Part shown: positions 1-9,295 of the stretch, in pieces
Position numbering within the stretch: the first letter of the stretch is position 1
How the letters are laid out: each line of letters begins with the position of its first letter
Source of the DNA: Pseudomonas viridiflava
Lineage (GTDB): Bacteria > Pseudomonadota > Gammaproteobacteria > Pseudomonadales > Pseudomonadaceae
Reading direction: 5' to 3'
NCBI RefSeq assembly: GCF_900591205.1
Contig: NZ_UUPU01000006.1
Coordinates: 1 to 64,000, forward strand
Length of the DNA: 64,000 bases
The notes under the pieces: generated by a model
Seen by the model: only the letters and a program-made list of their open reading frames with translations
What the model was told of the DNA's origin: nothing
Database searches by the model: none
Translations under genes and position numbers: made by a program

Positions 1-55
1 CTGCCCCTAAAAGGTCCCCCCGCTTCTTACAGGTAACACTCGGTTGTTCGTATCA

Positions 56-128
56 GGGCTGCTTCGCAACCCAACGCGGGCAAGCCCGCTCGCCACGAGG
101 CCCGCTCGCCACCAAGTGCGCTCGCCAC
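56..128. repeat. REP element with tandem 16-nt tails
   Basis: The core at 56-96 is the same GC-rich unit found at 7162-7309 and 13530-13696 (ends in CCCGCTCGCCAC). Two further degenerate 16-nt copies of its end follow directly at 97-112 and 113-128. Such REP sequences are non-autonomous elements moved by RAYT transposases in fluorescent pseudomonads; no RAYT gene lies in this window. Confidence 0.8.
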
Positions 129-287
129 AGGAAGCAATTTGCGCAATCCGCACAAAATTCCTACAAGTTTTCCTAAAAATACCCCGCGTGCCGTTAGTCG
201 CCACACCCCGCGATGCATTAAAGTAAGCGCCCCAAGCCAGGCGTTTTTTCTCGACGCCCGGGCTCATCTCTCCAGGAACCGTCATCG
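129..287 (+). promoter_or_regulatory. Upstream region of the moxR operon
   Basis: This non-coding stretch leads to the ATG at 288. A short CGCC/GGCG stem at 228-243 is followed by six T residues (244-249), which could be a weak terminator or attenuator. An AGGAA at about 273-277 is the likely ribosome binding site. No convincing -35/-10 pair could be assigned by eye. Confidence 0.35.
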
Positions 288-1247
<960 letters not shown>

Positions 1248-1252
1248 AGTCG

Positions 1253-2185
1253 ATGAACGCAAGCGCAGGGATCCGCGTCACACTCAGCGAACTGATTGAG
1301 ATGCGCCACCGCGTGCGCGAAGTGCAGCTGTTTTCCACGCCAAGCCAACGCAGCCCGCTGATCGGCCTGCACCATTCCAAGCTGCGCGGGCGCGGCGTCG
1401 ACTTCGACCAGGTGCGCGTGTACCAGGCGGGGGACGACGTGCGCACCATCGACTGGCGCGTCACGGCGCGCACCCAGGAGCCGCACACCAAGCTGTTCCA
1501 CGAGGAACGCGAACGGCCGATTTTTATCATGGTGGAGCAAAGCTGCCGGCTGTTTTTCGGCTCCGGCCAGATGTTCAAGTCGGTGCTCGCCGCACAAGCC
1601 GCCAGCTTGATCGGCTGGGCCGCATTGGGCCATAACGACCGCGTCGGCGGGCTGGTGTTTGGCGATAACGAGCACTACGAAATCAAACCCCGGCGCAGCA
1701 AGCAAAGCCTGTTGCAACTGCTCAACCGCCTGGTACGGGTCAACCAGAGCCTCAACACCGAAAGCCGCCCCGAAGCCGATGCCCTGGGCATGGCCCTGCG
1801 CCGCGGCCGTGAAGTGCTGCGCCCCGGCAGCCTGGTGATCGTGATTTGCGATGAGCGCGCCCTCACCGAAGGCGCCGAGCAACAGCTGAGCCTGCTGTCT
1901 CGCCATTGCGACTTGCTGCTGTTGCCGATCTCCGACCCACTGGACCACGCCCTGCCTGCCGCCGGGCTACTGCGTTTTGCCGAACGTGGCGCGCAGCTGG
2001 AACTCGACACGCTGAACTTCGACCTGCGCCAAGCCTACAAGGCCCAGGCCGAAGCCCGTATTGCACGTTGGGAATTGCTCGCACAAAAACTGCGCATCCT
2101 GCTGATGCCCTTGAGCACCCAAAGCGAAATGGTCGAGCAACTGCGCGAATACCTCAACCCGCAACGCCCGGTTAAAAAGCAATGA
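1253..2185 (+). CDS. DUF58 domain protein of the MoxR-VWA operon
   Basis: This is a roughly 310-residue DUF58 protein. The hallmark is the segment around YQAGDDVRTIDWRVTART, followed by a degenerate VWA-like C-terminal half. I place the start at the ATG at 1253, just after the moxR stop; an in-frame TTG at 1244 overlapping that stop is an alternative. DUF58 proteins almost always sit between a moxR gene and VWA genes and are presumed partners of the ATPase, but their biochemical role is not established. The gene ends in an ATGA overlap with the next gene at 2182, supporting one polycistronic message. It has no signal peptide, so it is expected in the cytoplasm. Confidence 0.9.
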   Translation: MNASAGIRVTLSELIEMRHRVREVQLFSTPSQRSPLIGLHHSKLRGRGVDFDQVRVYQAGDDVRTIDWRVTARTQEPHTKLFHEERERPIFIMVEQSCRLFFGSGQMFKSVLAAQAASLIGWAALGHNDRVGGLVFGDNEHYEIKPRRSKQSLLQLLNRLVRVNQSLNTESRPEADALGMALRRGREVLRPGSLVIVICDERALTEGAEQQLSLLSRHCDLLLLPISDPLDHALPAAGLLRFAERGAQLELDTLNFDLRQAYKAQAEARIARWELLAQKLRILLMPLSTQSEMVEQLREYLNPQRPVKKQ

Positions 2186-2676
2186 GCAGCCTCGACCAAC
2201 TGCAACCGCTGATCGCCCCACCGGCCATTGGCTTCTGGCCACCTGCGCCGGGTTGGTGGCTGTTGTTGCTGGTGATTCCGTTGCTGGGCTGGGGGCTGTG
2301 GTCCCTGCGGCGCTTTTTGCCCGCCCGCCGCCCATTGGCCCGCGCCGAACAACCGCTGGACCCGTTGCGCATCGCGGCCCTGGCCGAGCTGGCTTTGATG
2401 CCCAAACCCTACGACGGCGCGCCGGCCGGTGCCTGGCTGCAACAACTCAACGGCCTGCTCAAGCGCCTGTGCCGCAACGACTACCCCTACAGCCAGAGCC
2501 ACACCCTCAACGGGCGCAAATGGCTGGCCTTCCTCGACAACCGCTGCCCCGCCGCCGGCCTCACGCGCTGGATGGTGCTGGTGGAAGGCGCCTACAAACC
2601 CGAATGCAAACTCGACGACAAAGCTATCGCCGGCCTGACCCAGGCCGTCGACACCTGGATTCGCAAACATGTTTGA
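2182..2676 (+). CDS. DUF4381 single-pass membrane protein
   Basis: This small 164-residue protein has one strong hydrophobic segment near residues 25-45 (FWPPAPGWWLLLLVIPLLGW) preceded by a proline-rich stretch, and then a basic cytosolic region. This layout, and the position between DUF58 and the first VWA gene, match the DUF4381 family. It overlaps the upstream gene by ATGA at 2182 and the downstream gene by 8 nt at 2669. It is probably a membrane-anchored accessory of the MoxR/VWA assembly, with no enzymatic motif visible. Confidence 0.85.
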   Translation: MSSLDQLQPLIAPPAIGFWPPAPGWWLLLLVIPLLGWGLWSLRRFLPARRPLARAEQPLDPLRIAALAELALMPKPYDGAPAGAWLQQLNGLLKRLCRNDYPYSQSHTLNGRKWLAFLDNRCPAAGLTRWMVLVEGAYKPECKLDDKAIAGLTQAVDTWIRKHV

Positions 2677-3757
2677 GTTCGCCTGGCCGTGGGTCTTCGC
2701 CCTGTTGCCATTGCCCTGGTTGATGCGGCTTATCCTGCCGGTGGCCGACAGCGGCGAGCCTGCGCTCAAGGTCAGCTACCTCAGCGATCTCGAGGGCCTG
2801 GCCCGGCGCCGCGCACGGGTCAACCTGCCGGGCTGGCGACAGCAAGCACCGTTTGTGGTGCTGTGGCTGCTGCTGCTGACCGCCGCCGCCCGCCCGGAAT
2901 GGCTCGGTGAACCGCTGCCGATTGCCGCCAGTGGCCGCGACCTGCTGGTGGCGGTGGACGTGTCCGGCTCCATGGACTTTCCCGATATGCACTGGCAAGA
3001 CGAGGACGTGAGCCGCCTGAGCCTGGTGCAGCACTTGCTCGGTGACTTCCTGGAAAGCCGCGAAGGTGACCGCGTGGGCCTGATCCTGTTCGGTAGCCAG
3101 GCTTACCTGCAAGCGCCGCTGACCTTCGACCGGCGCACCGTGCGCACCTGGCTGGATGAAGCGCGCATCGGCATCGCCGGTAAAAACACGGCGATCGGCG
3201 ACGCCATCGGCCTGGCCTTGAAGCGCCTGCGCCAGCGCCCGGCGCAAAGCCGCGTGCTGATCCTGGTCACCGACGGCGCCAACAACGCCGGGCAGATCGA
3301 CCCGCTGACCGCCGCACGCCTGGCCGCCGAAGAAGGCGTGAAGATCTACCCGATCGGCATCGGCGCCGACCCCGAGCAAACCGGCTCGCTGGGTATCCTG
3401 GGCGTAAACCCGAGCCTGGATCTGGACGAACCCGCTCTCAAGGCGATTGCCGAGACCACCGGCGGGCAATACTTCCGCGCCCGCGATGGCGAAGAGCTGC
3501 AAGCGATCAAGCAAACGCTCGACAAGCTTGAACCGGTGGAACAGCAACCGACCCAGGCCCGCCCGGCCCAGGCGCTGTACAGCGCGCCGCTGGCGTTGGC
3601 GTTGGTGCTGAGCATGTTGCTGGTGATCCAGGAACGCTGGCCGAACAACGCATTGCAACGGCTGTTCAACAAACTGACGAGCAAGGGGATTTTCCTGCAA
3701 CAACACCCCGAATGGCGCCAGCGCCTCAAACGCCTGCGTTTGCGGAGGCGTCGATGA
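2669..3757 (+). CDS. VWA domain membrane protein, BatA-like
   Basis: This 362-residue protein follows the BatA plan: two N-terminal hydrophobic segments, a von Willebrand factor A domain with an intact metal-ion-dependent adhesion site (VDVSGSMD near residues 96-103) and VTDGANNAG further on, and a C-terminal membrane segment near residues 308-325. VWA domains bind protein partners through a divalent metal and are remodelled by MoxR ATPases. The domain probably faces the periplasm between the membrane anchors. Its stop codon overlaps the start of the next gene (ATGA at 3754). The intact DxSxS motif contrasts with the paralogue that follows. Confidence 0.92.
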   Translation: MFEFAWPWVFALLPLPWLMRLILPVADSGEPALKVSYLSDLEGLARRRARVNLPGWRQQAPFVVLWLLLLTAAARPEWLGEPLPIAASGRDLLVAVDVSGSMDFPDMHWQDEDVSRLSLVQHLLGDFLESREGDRVGLILFGSQAYLQAPLTFDRRTVRTWLDEARIGIAGKNTAIGDAIGLALKRLRQRPAQSRVLILVTDGANNAGQIDPLTAARLAAEEGVKIYPIGIGADPEQTGSLGILGVNPSLDLDEPALKAIAETTGGQYFRARDGEELQAIKQTLDKLEPVEQQPTQARPAQALYSAPLALALVLSMLLVIQERWPNNALQRLFNKLTSKGIFLQQHPEWRQRLKRLRLRRRR

Positions 3758-5493
3758 TCGACCTGTGGCCGCACTGGTTCCGCCCCTGGTGGCTGTTACT
3801 GCTGCCGTTGCTCGGCTGGTTGCTGTGGCAACTGTGGCATCGGCAAAAGCGCGCCGGGCGCTGGCAGATGATCCTGCCGCCGGCCTTTCATGCGGTGCTG
3901 CTCAGTGGCGGCAACGGCCGCGAAAGCAAAGCGCCGTGGGTGGTGCTCGGCATTGCCTGGCTGCTGGCCGTACTCGCGCTGCTCGGCCCCAGTTGGCAAA
4001 GAGTCGAACAGTCCAGCCAGAAACCCTCCGACCCGCTGGTGGTGTTGCTGGAACTGACCCCGGAAATGCTCGCCACCGACAGCCCGCCCAACCGCCTGGA
4101 GCAGGCACGGCGCAAGCTGTATGACCTGCTGCAGGCACGCTCCGATGCGCAAACCGCCATCGTCGTGTACGCGGGCAGTGCACACACCCTGGTGCCACTG
4201 TCGGACGACCTGGCCACCAGCCGCAACCTGCTCGAAGCCCTGCGCCCCTCGCTGATGCCCGAGCCCGGCCACCGCGCCGACCTCGCGGTGGAAAAGGCCC
4301 TGGGCTTGCTCAAACACGGTGGCCTGGGCCAGGGCCGCCTGCTGCTGATCGGCTCCTCGCTGTCCAAGCAGGAACGCCAGGGCATTCGCCTGGTGCTGCA
4401 AAGTGCTCAGGCGCCGAGCCTGTCGATCCTCGGCATCGGCAGCCGCGAAGGCACCCCGGTAACCCAGGAGAGCGGCGAATTCCTCAAGGATGAACAAGGC
4501 GCGATCCTGGTGCCGCGCCTCGACAGCCCGACGCTCAAAGCCTTCGCCAGCGAAATGGGCGGCCGCTACCGGGCTGCGCGCCTCGACGACAAGGACCTGC
4601 GCCAGCTCGGCGTGCTGGACACCCCGCAAGCCCTGCGCAATGACGGCCAACTGCTGCACCTCGATACCTGGGCCGATCAGGGTTACTGGCTGCTTCTGCC
4701 GCTGCTGTTGCTGGCCGCCTGCGCCGGGCGCCGTGGCTGGCTGTTTTGCCTGCCGCTGTTGTTGATGGCTGCGCCGCAGCCCAGCTACGCCTTCGGCCTG
4801 CAAGACCTGTGGCTGCGCCCCGACCAGCAGGGCCAATACCTGCTCAAGAAAAAACGCCCCGCCGAGGCCGCCGAACACTTCGCCGACCCGCAATGGCAGG
4901 GCGTGGCGCTGTATGAGGCGGGCAACTACGCCGAGGCCATCAAGCGTTTTGCCGAGGGCAATGACGCCTACTCCCACTACAATCGCGGCAACGCCCTGGC
5001 TAAATCCGGTGAATTGGAAGCCGCGATCGACGCTTACGAACAGGCTCTGGAAGCCCAGCCCGACTTACAGCCCGCCCTGAAAAACAAGGCCCTGGTCGAA
5101 ACCCTATTGCAACAACAGGCGCAGCCCGAGCCCGAGAAACCGGCAAAAAACGAGGATGACGAAACCACCCAACCCGGCCAAACTGCGCAACCGGGCGCCA
5201 GTGGGCAGAATGCAACGGGCGGAGAACAGTCATCCCAGGGCCAGGGCGAAGCCGGCACCGGCGAGACCAAACCCGGCAGCACACCGCAAAGCGGCGGCAA
5301 TGAAGTACCGGGCAGCGAGCTTGGGGATGAACAAACCACCACCCCGCCGCTGCGCCCCACCGACGCCAGCCTCGACGGCGAACATCGCCAGGCCCTGGAA
5401 CAATGGCTGCGGGAGATCCCGGACAACCCCGGCGAACTGCTGCGACGTAAATTCTGGTACGAACAGCAACAACATCAGGACAAGACTCGATGA
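3754..5493 (+). CDS. VWA-TPR fusion protein, BatB/BatC-like
   Basis: This 579-residue protein starts at the ATG overlapping the previous stop. It carries two N-terminal membrane segments, a VWA-like domain (about residues 90-290), two further hydrophobic segments around 310-350, TPR units including YNRGNALAKSGELEAAIDAY, and a low-complexity Gln/Gly/Pro-rich tail before a short conserved C-terminus. It looks like BatB and BatC in one chain. The VWA metal site is degenerate: where DxSxS is expected near residues 100-104 the sequence reads ELTPE, so metal-dependent ligand binding is doubtful. TPRs usually mediate protein contacts. The next gene begins in a 4-nt overlap at 5490. Confidence 0.9.
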   Translation: MIDLWPHWFRPWWLLLLPLLGWLLWQLWHRQKRAGRWQMILPPAFHAVLLSGGNGRESKAPWVVLGIAWLLAVLALLGPSWQRVEQSSQKPSDPLVVLLELTPEMLATDSPPNRLEQARRKLYDLLQARSDAQTAIVVYAGSAHTLVPLSDDLATSRNLLEALRPSLMPEPGHRADLAVEKALGLLKHGGLGQGRLLLIGSSLSKQERQGIRLVLQSAQAPSLSILGIGSREGTPVTQESGEFLKDEQGAILVPRLDSPTLKAFASEMGGRYRAARLDDKDLRQLGVLDTPQALRNDGQLLHLDTWADQGYWLLLPLLLLAACAGRRGWLFCLPLLLMAAPQPSYAFGLQDLWLRPDQQGQYLLKKKRPAEAAEHFADPQWQGVALYEAGNYAEAIKRFAEGNDAYSHYNRGNALAKSGELEAAIDAYEQALEAQPDLQPALKNKALVETLLQQQAQPEPEKPAKNEDDETTQPGQTAQPGASGQNATGGEQSSQGQGEAGTGETKPGSTPQSGGNEVPGSELGDEQTTTPPLRPTDASLDGEHRQALEQWLREIPDNPGELLRRKFWYEQQQHQDKTR

Positions 5494-7130
5494 GCCGCCG
5501 CACCACCCTACTGCTTTTGCTCGCGTTGTCGGCAGGCCACGCCCAGGCGGCGACCCTGACCGCCAGTGTCGACCGCAGCCGCCTCAATTCCGGCGAAACG
5601 GTAGAGCTGACGGTGGAATCCAGCGACGTCACCCAGTTCGGCAAGCCCGACCTGTCGCCCCTGGATGCGCAATTCGAAGTCAGCGGCACGCGCCAGCTCA
5701 ACCAGCTCACCACCCTGGGCGGCGATAACCACGCCACCACGCGCTGGATCATCACCTTGTTGCCCCGGCAGAACGGCAGCGTGGTCATCCCGCCGCTGCA
5801 AGTGGGCGAGTACAAGACCCAGCCGATCAGCCTGCAAGTGGTGGAAACCGCCAGCCAGAACACCAGCGCGGAACTGGCCCCGGTGTTTATCGAAGCCAAC
5901 CTCGACCAAAGCACCGTGTATGTGCAGGCCCAGGCATTGCTGACCGTGCGCGTGTACCACTCGGTGTCGCTGTATGACGACAGCAGCCTTACGCCCTTGC
6001 AGATCCCGGATGCTCGCGTGGAGCAGTTGGGCGAGTCGCGCACCTATGAAAAAGTCATCAACAGCATTCGCCACGGCGTGATCGAAACCCGCTATGCGAT
6101 CTACCCGCAGCACAGCGGCAGCCTGGACATTCCCGCGCAAACCTTCAGCGCCACGCTGGTGGAATCGCGCCCGCCGCAAGAGAACACACTGCAGGGCACC
6201 AAGCCGGGCAAGCTGATTCACGTCAGCTCCGCCCCCTTGCAACTCACGGTCAAGCCCAAGCCGGAGCTGTATCCTGCCGACGCGCCTTGGCTACCGGCGC
6301 GCAGCCTGACCCTGAGCGAAAACTGGAACCCGGCCCCCGATCACGTGCAGGTCGGCGACTCACTGACCCGCAGCCTGACGATCAAGGCCGAGGGCTTGTC
6401 CAGCGCACAACTGCCGGCCCTGCCCAGCACCGACATCAATGGTCTGCGGCGTTATCCGGACCAGCCGGTGCTCGGCAATCAGAACAATGACCGCGGCCTG
6501 ATCGGCAGCCGCGAAGACCGCGAAGCGCTGGTGCCCACCCGCGTCGGCGCGCTGGAACTGCCCGCCGTGGAAGTGCTGTGGTGGAACACCCACGAAGACC
6601 ACCTGGAGCGCACCAGCCTGCCGGCCCGCACCCTGCAAGTGGCGAATAACCCGAGCCTGGTGGTGGACACCCCGGCCACCCCCACCATCATCACCGCCCC
6701 CGACGACAGCCGCCTGTGGCTGTGGCAACTGAGCACCTTGCTGCTGGCCTGCACCACCCTGCTCGGCTTCGGCCTGTGGTGGCGTGCACGCTGGCAACCG
6801 GCGGTGCTGCGCGCCGCGCAAACCGGCCCGAGCCCGCGCAGCCTGCTTGACGACCTTAAGCGCGCCACCCAGGCCAACGACCCCCAGGCCACCCGCCAGG
6901 CACTGGATGCGTGGGCGCGCCAACAGCCGGAAACCCTGGCCGACATGGCGGCGCGGTTTGTGCCATTGTCCGACGCCCTGGATGGGCTGAACGGCGCGCT
7001 GTACAGCGAAAGCGGCCAATACTGGCTGGGCGAAGACCTGTGGCGTGCGGTCAAGGCCATCCCAGTAGCCGAGCGCGAGCAAGACCCGGCGACGGATACC
7101 ACCAGCTTGCCGCCGTTGTATCCCAAGTGA
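5490..7130 (+). CDS. BatD-like oxygen-tolerance family protein
   Basis: This 546-residue protein has a clear signal peptide (basic start, LLLLLALSAGHAQA, cleavage near residue 21). A long periplasmic beta-rich region of immunoglobulin-like repeats follows, then one membrane segment near residues 410-433 (LWQLSTLLLACTTLLGFGLW) and a C-terminal cytosolic tail. This matches BatD proteins, which end Bat/MoxR operons. It is the last gene of the operon, and a REPIN follows within about 30 nt. It is presumably the exported arm of the MoxR/VWA complex; the cargo or client is unknown. Confidence 0.88.
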   Translation: MSRRTTLLLLLALSAGHAQAATLTASVDRSRLNSGETVELTVESSDVTQFGKPDLSPLDAQFEVSGTRQLNQLTTLGGDNHATTRWIITLLPRQNGSVVIPPLQVGEYKTQPISLQVVETASQNTSAELAPVFIEANLDQSTVYVQAQALLTVRVYHSVSLYDDSSLTPLQIPDARVEQLGESRTYEKVINSIRHGVIETRYAIYPQHSGSLDIPAQTFSATLVESRPPQENTLQGTKPGKLIHVSSAPLQLTVKPKPELYPADAPWLPARSLTLSENWNPAPDHVQVGDSLTRSLTIKAEGLSSAQLPALPSTDINGLRRYPDQPVLGNQNNDRGLIGSREDREALVPTRVGALELPAVEVLWWNTHEDHLERTSLPARTLQVANNPSLVVDTPATPTIITAPDDSRLWLWQLSTLLLACTTLLGFGLWWRARWQPAVLRAAQTGPSPRSLLDDLKRATQANDPQATRQALDAWARQQPETLADMAARFVPLSDALDGLNGALYSESGQYWLGEDLWRAVKAIPVAEREQDPATDTTSLPPLYPK

Positions 7131-7161
7131 ACGATGGACTTGTGTGTCTCGCAGGCTTGTC

Positions 7162-7309
7162 GTGGCGAGCGGGCTTGTCGTGGCGAGCGGGCTTGCCCGC
7201 GTTGGGCTGCGAAGCAGCCCCAATAAAGCCACCCCATTAATCCAGGCAAATCGCAATCACCGGTTTTAGGGCCGCTTCGCAGCCCAACGCGGGCAAGCCC
7301 GCTCGCCAC
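7162..7309. repeat. REPIN, family 1, with duplicated 18-nt arm
   Basis: Two inverted REP cores (about 7162-7221 and 7268-7309) are separated by about 45 nt, forming a REPIN. The left arm begins with two tandem 18-nt units, 7162-7179 and 7180-7197, differing by one base, and a partial third unit lies just upstream. It lies directly after the BatD-like stop and could stabilise or terminate that transcript. Confidence 0.88.
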
Positions 7310-7394
7310 AAAAAGCTCATCGCCAGCAATCCTTATCCCTTTAATTTGCGGGAAGTTTCCTAGACAATCCCACGGGCTTGCGCCTGCTCATTTC

Positions 7395-7624
7395 ACTGGC
7401 TAGCCTTCGCTCCGTCGCTGCATATCAGCGATCGGGTGTGGAAACCTGTGAACTAGTAGGCGTCATGATCGTATGAAAACGCTCAATGGCGGCTGTACGC
7501 GGGCAGACTTCGGTCTGGCCGAGTCCTACTACTCGGTTTTCCACCCCGCGTATGGCTGCCACCTAATCTGCCGTGTGGAAACGGCACAGGATGGCTCCCC
7601 AACTTATTAGTAGGAGCTTTACTC
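7395..7624 (+). promoter_or_regulatory. Candidate structured 5' leader of DUF6124-type gene
   Basis: About 230 nt before the ATG at 7625 fold by eye into a compact set of helices. There is a hairpin at 7415-7420/7426-7431 and an outer helix 7487-7493/7555-7561 continuing into 7496-7503/7545-7552. The latter encloses two hairpins: 7504-7508/7513-7517 with a TTCG tetraloop, and 7519-7524/7531-7536 with loop CCTACT. Further hairpins lie at 7569-7574/7581-7586 and at 7594-7598/7613-7617, the last pairing the ribosome binding site GGAG. The segment CCTACTA (7525-7531) is fully complementary to TAGTAGG at 7454-7460 and again at 7608-7614, which overlaps the ribosome binding site. This suggests alternative pairings controlling translation. 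Helices were found by inspection only; no free energies or alignments were computed. Confidence 0.6.
7473..7610 (+). CDS. Possible 45-residue leader ORF
   Basis: An open frame runs from the ATG at 7473 to a TAG at 7608-7610, inside the structured leader. It starts in an ATGA overlap with the end of another open frame (ending ATG ATC GTA TGA at 7474-7476). Its stop codon abuts the ribosome binding site of the DUF6124-type gene (TAGTAGGAG), the geometry expected for translational coupling. The predicted peptide is Cys- and aromatic-rich with no signal peptide. Third-position GC is clearly lower than in neighbouring genes, and the same bases are explained by RNA helices, so coding is uncertain. 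Confidence 0.22.
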   Translation: MKTLNGGCTRADFGLAESYYSVFHPAYGCHLICRVETAQDGSPTY

Positions 7625-7909
7625 ATGAACAAAATCGTCCCAGACCCACCCCGCGAAATCTTCGAACGCGCCCTCAGCCACTACCTGAAACCCGACTCAC
7701 AACCGCCTTTCTCCGTGCACCAGGACCTCAGTTTCGAAGACGCCCTCGCCCAAATCTGCGACCTGCTGCGCTGTGCAGCCGCCACCGCAGCCGGCACCAC
7801 ACAGACGCTGCTCGGCAATGAGCGCCACATGGCCGGTGCCACCGAGCACCTGATCAACAATGCCAAAACCCTGGCCGACCGCGCACTGAACTGCCTGCAC
7901 AACGCGTAA
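7625..7909 (+). CDS. DUF6124/DUF3077-type small protein
   Basis: This 94-residue protein resembles the small Pseudomonas families annotated DUF3077/DUF6124. It has an N-terminal segment rich in Asp and Pro (IVPDPPREIFERALSHYL), then a helical region with a predicted amphipathic C-terminal half. There is no signal peptide, membrane segment or catalytic motif. The ribosome binding site is GGAG at 7613-7616, eight bases from the ATG. The gene stands alone between a REPIN and a REP and has the long structured leader described at 7395-7624. Function is unknown. I recall that relatives of this family often have long similar leaders, but I cannot verify that here. Confidence 0.8.
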   Translation: MNKIVPDPPREIFERALSHYLKPDSQPPFSVHQDLSFEDALAQICDLLRCAAATAAGTTQTLLGNERHMAGATEHLINNAKTLADRALNCLHNA

Positions 7910-7927
7910 TCCCTGTAGCACACCGTT

Positions 7928-7955
7928 GTGGCGAGCGGGCTTGCCCGCTCGCCAC
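7928..7955. repeat. Perfect palindromic REP
   Basis: A 28-nt perfect palindrome has 13-bp arms (GTGGCGAGCGGGC and its complement) around TT. It is the compact form of the family 1 REP. It sits 19 nt after the DUF6124-type stop, so it may also serve as the 3' hairpin of that message. Confidence 0.85.
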
Positions 7956-8053
7956 GGGTACAGTGTTTGGCCTTAAAGTGGACAGCATTCGGGCTAGACG
8001 CAGGCTTTTACAGGTAAACTCCCCTCCTTTTCATCTTCTGCACGGAGTTCGCC

Positions 8054-9295
8054 TTGCGTCTGTTTCACACCTCCGACTGGCACCTGGGCCAAAACCTGCA
8101 TGGCCAGGAACGCGACTTCGAACACGCTTGTTTCCTTGAGTGGCTGCTCGGCCAATTAAACGCCCAGCGCCCGGATGTACTGCTGATCGCCGGCGACATC
8201 TTCGACACGGTCAACCCGCCGCTCAAGGCCCAGGAGCGGCTGTATGACTTCATCATCAGCGCCCACGAACAAAACCCCAAACTCACGATTGTGATGATCG
8301 CCGGCAACCACGACTCCGGCTCGCGTATCGAATTGCCTGCGCCGTTGATGCGCCGCCTGCGCACCCATGCGCTGGGCCGCGTGCTGTGGCTGGACGATGG
8401 CCAACTGGATGCCGAGCGCCTGCTGATCCCGCTGCCCGACGCCAAAGGCAAGATCGCTGCGTGGTGCCTGGCACTGCCGTTTTTGCGCCCGGCAGAAGTT
8501 ACCGGCGCGCACCTGGGCGACGATTACCTGCGCGGCATTGGCCAGGTGCATGAATGGCTGATCGCCGCCGCCAATGCCAAGCGCAAAAAAGGCCAGGCGC
8601 TGATCGCCATCAGCCATGCACACATGGCCGGTGGTTCGGTATCGGAAGATTCCGAGCGCAGCCTGATCATCGGCAATGCCGAGGCGCTGCCCGCCAGCCT
8701 GTTCGATACCAGCGTGGGTTATGTCGCCCTTGGCCATCTGCACAAGCCGCAACGGGTGAATGGCGAGGAGCGCATTCGCTACAGTGGCTCGCCGATTCCG
8801 CTGTCGTTTTCCGAAATCGGCTACAAGCATCAGATTCTCGACGTAACCTTTCAGGGCCAATGCCTGGTGGGTGTCGAACCAATCCTGATCCCCCGCTCGG
8901 TCGACCTGCAACGCCTGGACGCCGCACCGCTGGCGGATATTCTCAAGGCGCTGGCCGAGTTGCCCGACATCGACCTGCTGGCCGAAACCCAGCGCCACCC
9001 CTGGCTGGAAGTGCGCGTGCGCCTCGACGAGCCGCAACCCGACCTGCGCCAGCAAATCGAAACCGCACTGCAAGGCAAAGCCGTGCGCCTGGTGCGCATC
9101 GCCGCCGAATACGCCGGCAAGGGCAATCGCGAAGACGACAATGAAGAGCGCCTGATCGAGCTGGACCAACTCACCCCGCAGGAGCTGTTCAGCCGCGCCT
9201 GGCAGGACAGTTATGGCAGTGAAGTGGATGAACAGACCTTGAAGGATTTCGCCGTGCTGCTCCAGGAAGTGCAACAGGAGGAGCAGCAGCCATGA
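8054..9295 (+). CDS. sbcD: SbcD, nuclease subunit of SbcCD
   Basis: This 413-residue calcineurin-like metallophosphoesterase is the nuclease subunit of the SbcCD (Mre11-Rad50-like) complex, which cleaves hairpins and protein-blocked DNA ends. Metal-binding motifs are all present: DWH at residues 8-10, GDIFD near 48-52, GNHD near 86-89, SHAH near 182-185 and GHLH near 227-230. The start is TTG at 8054, preceded by a GGAG at about 8044-8047; this start gives the canonical beginning MRLFHTSDWHLGQ. The C-terminal part contains the capping domain. The stop overlaps the sbcC ATG (ATGA at 9292), as usual for this pair. Confidence 0.97.
   Translation: MRLFHTSDWHLGQNLHGQERDFEHACFLEWLLGQLNAQRPDVLLIAGDIFDTVNPPLKAQERLYDFIISAHEQNPKLTIVMIAGNHDSGSRIELPAPLMRRLRTHALGRVLWLDDGQLDAERLLIPLPDAKGKIAAWCLALPFLRPAEVTGAHLGDDYLRGIGQVHEWLIAAANAKRKKGQALIAISHAHMAGGSVSEDSERSLIIGNAEALPASLFDTSVGYVALGHLHKPQRVNGEERIRYSGSPIPLSFSEIGYKHQILDVTFQGQCLVGVEPILIPRSVDLQRLDAAPLADILKALAELPDIDLLAETQRHPWLEVRVRLDEPQPDLRQQIETALQGKAVRLVRIAAEYAGKGNREDDNEERLIELDQLTPQELFSRAWQDSYGSEVDEQTLKDFAVLLQEVQQEEQQP

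Noticed and set aside
228-249. Intrinsic terminator before moxR
   Set aside because: The stem is only four or five base pairs despite six T residues. It is noted within the upstream region but not called as a terminator.
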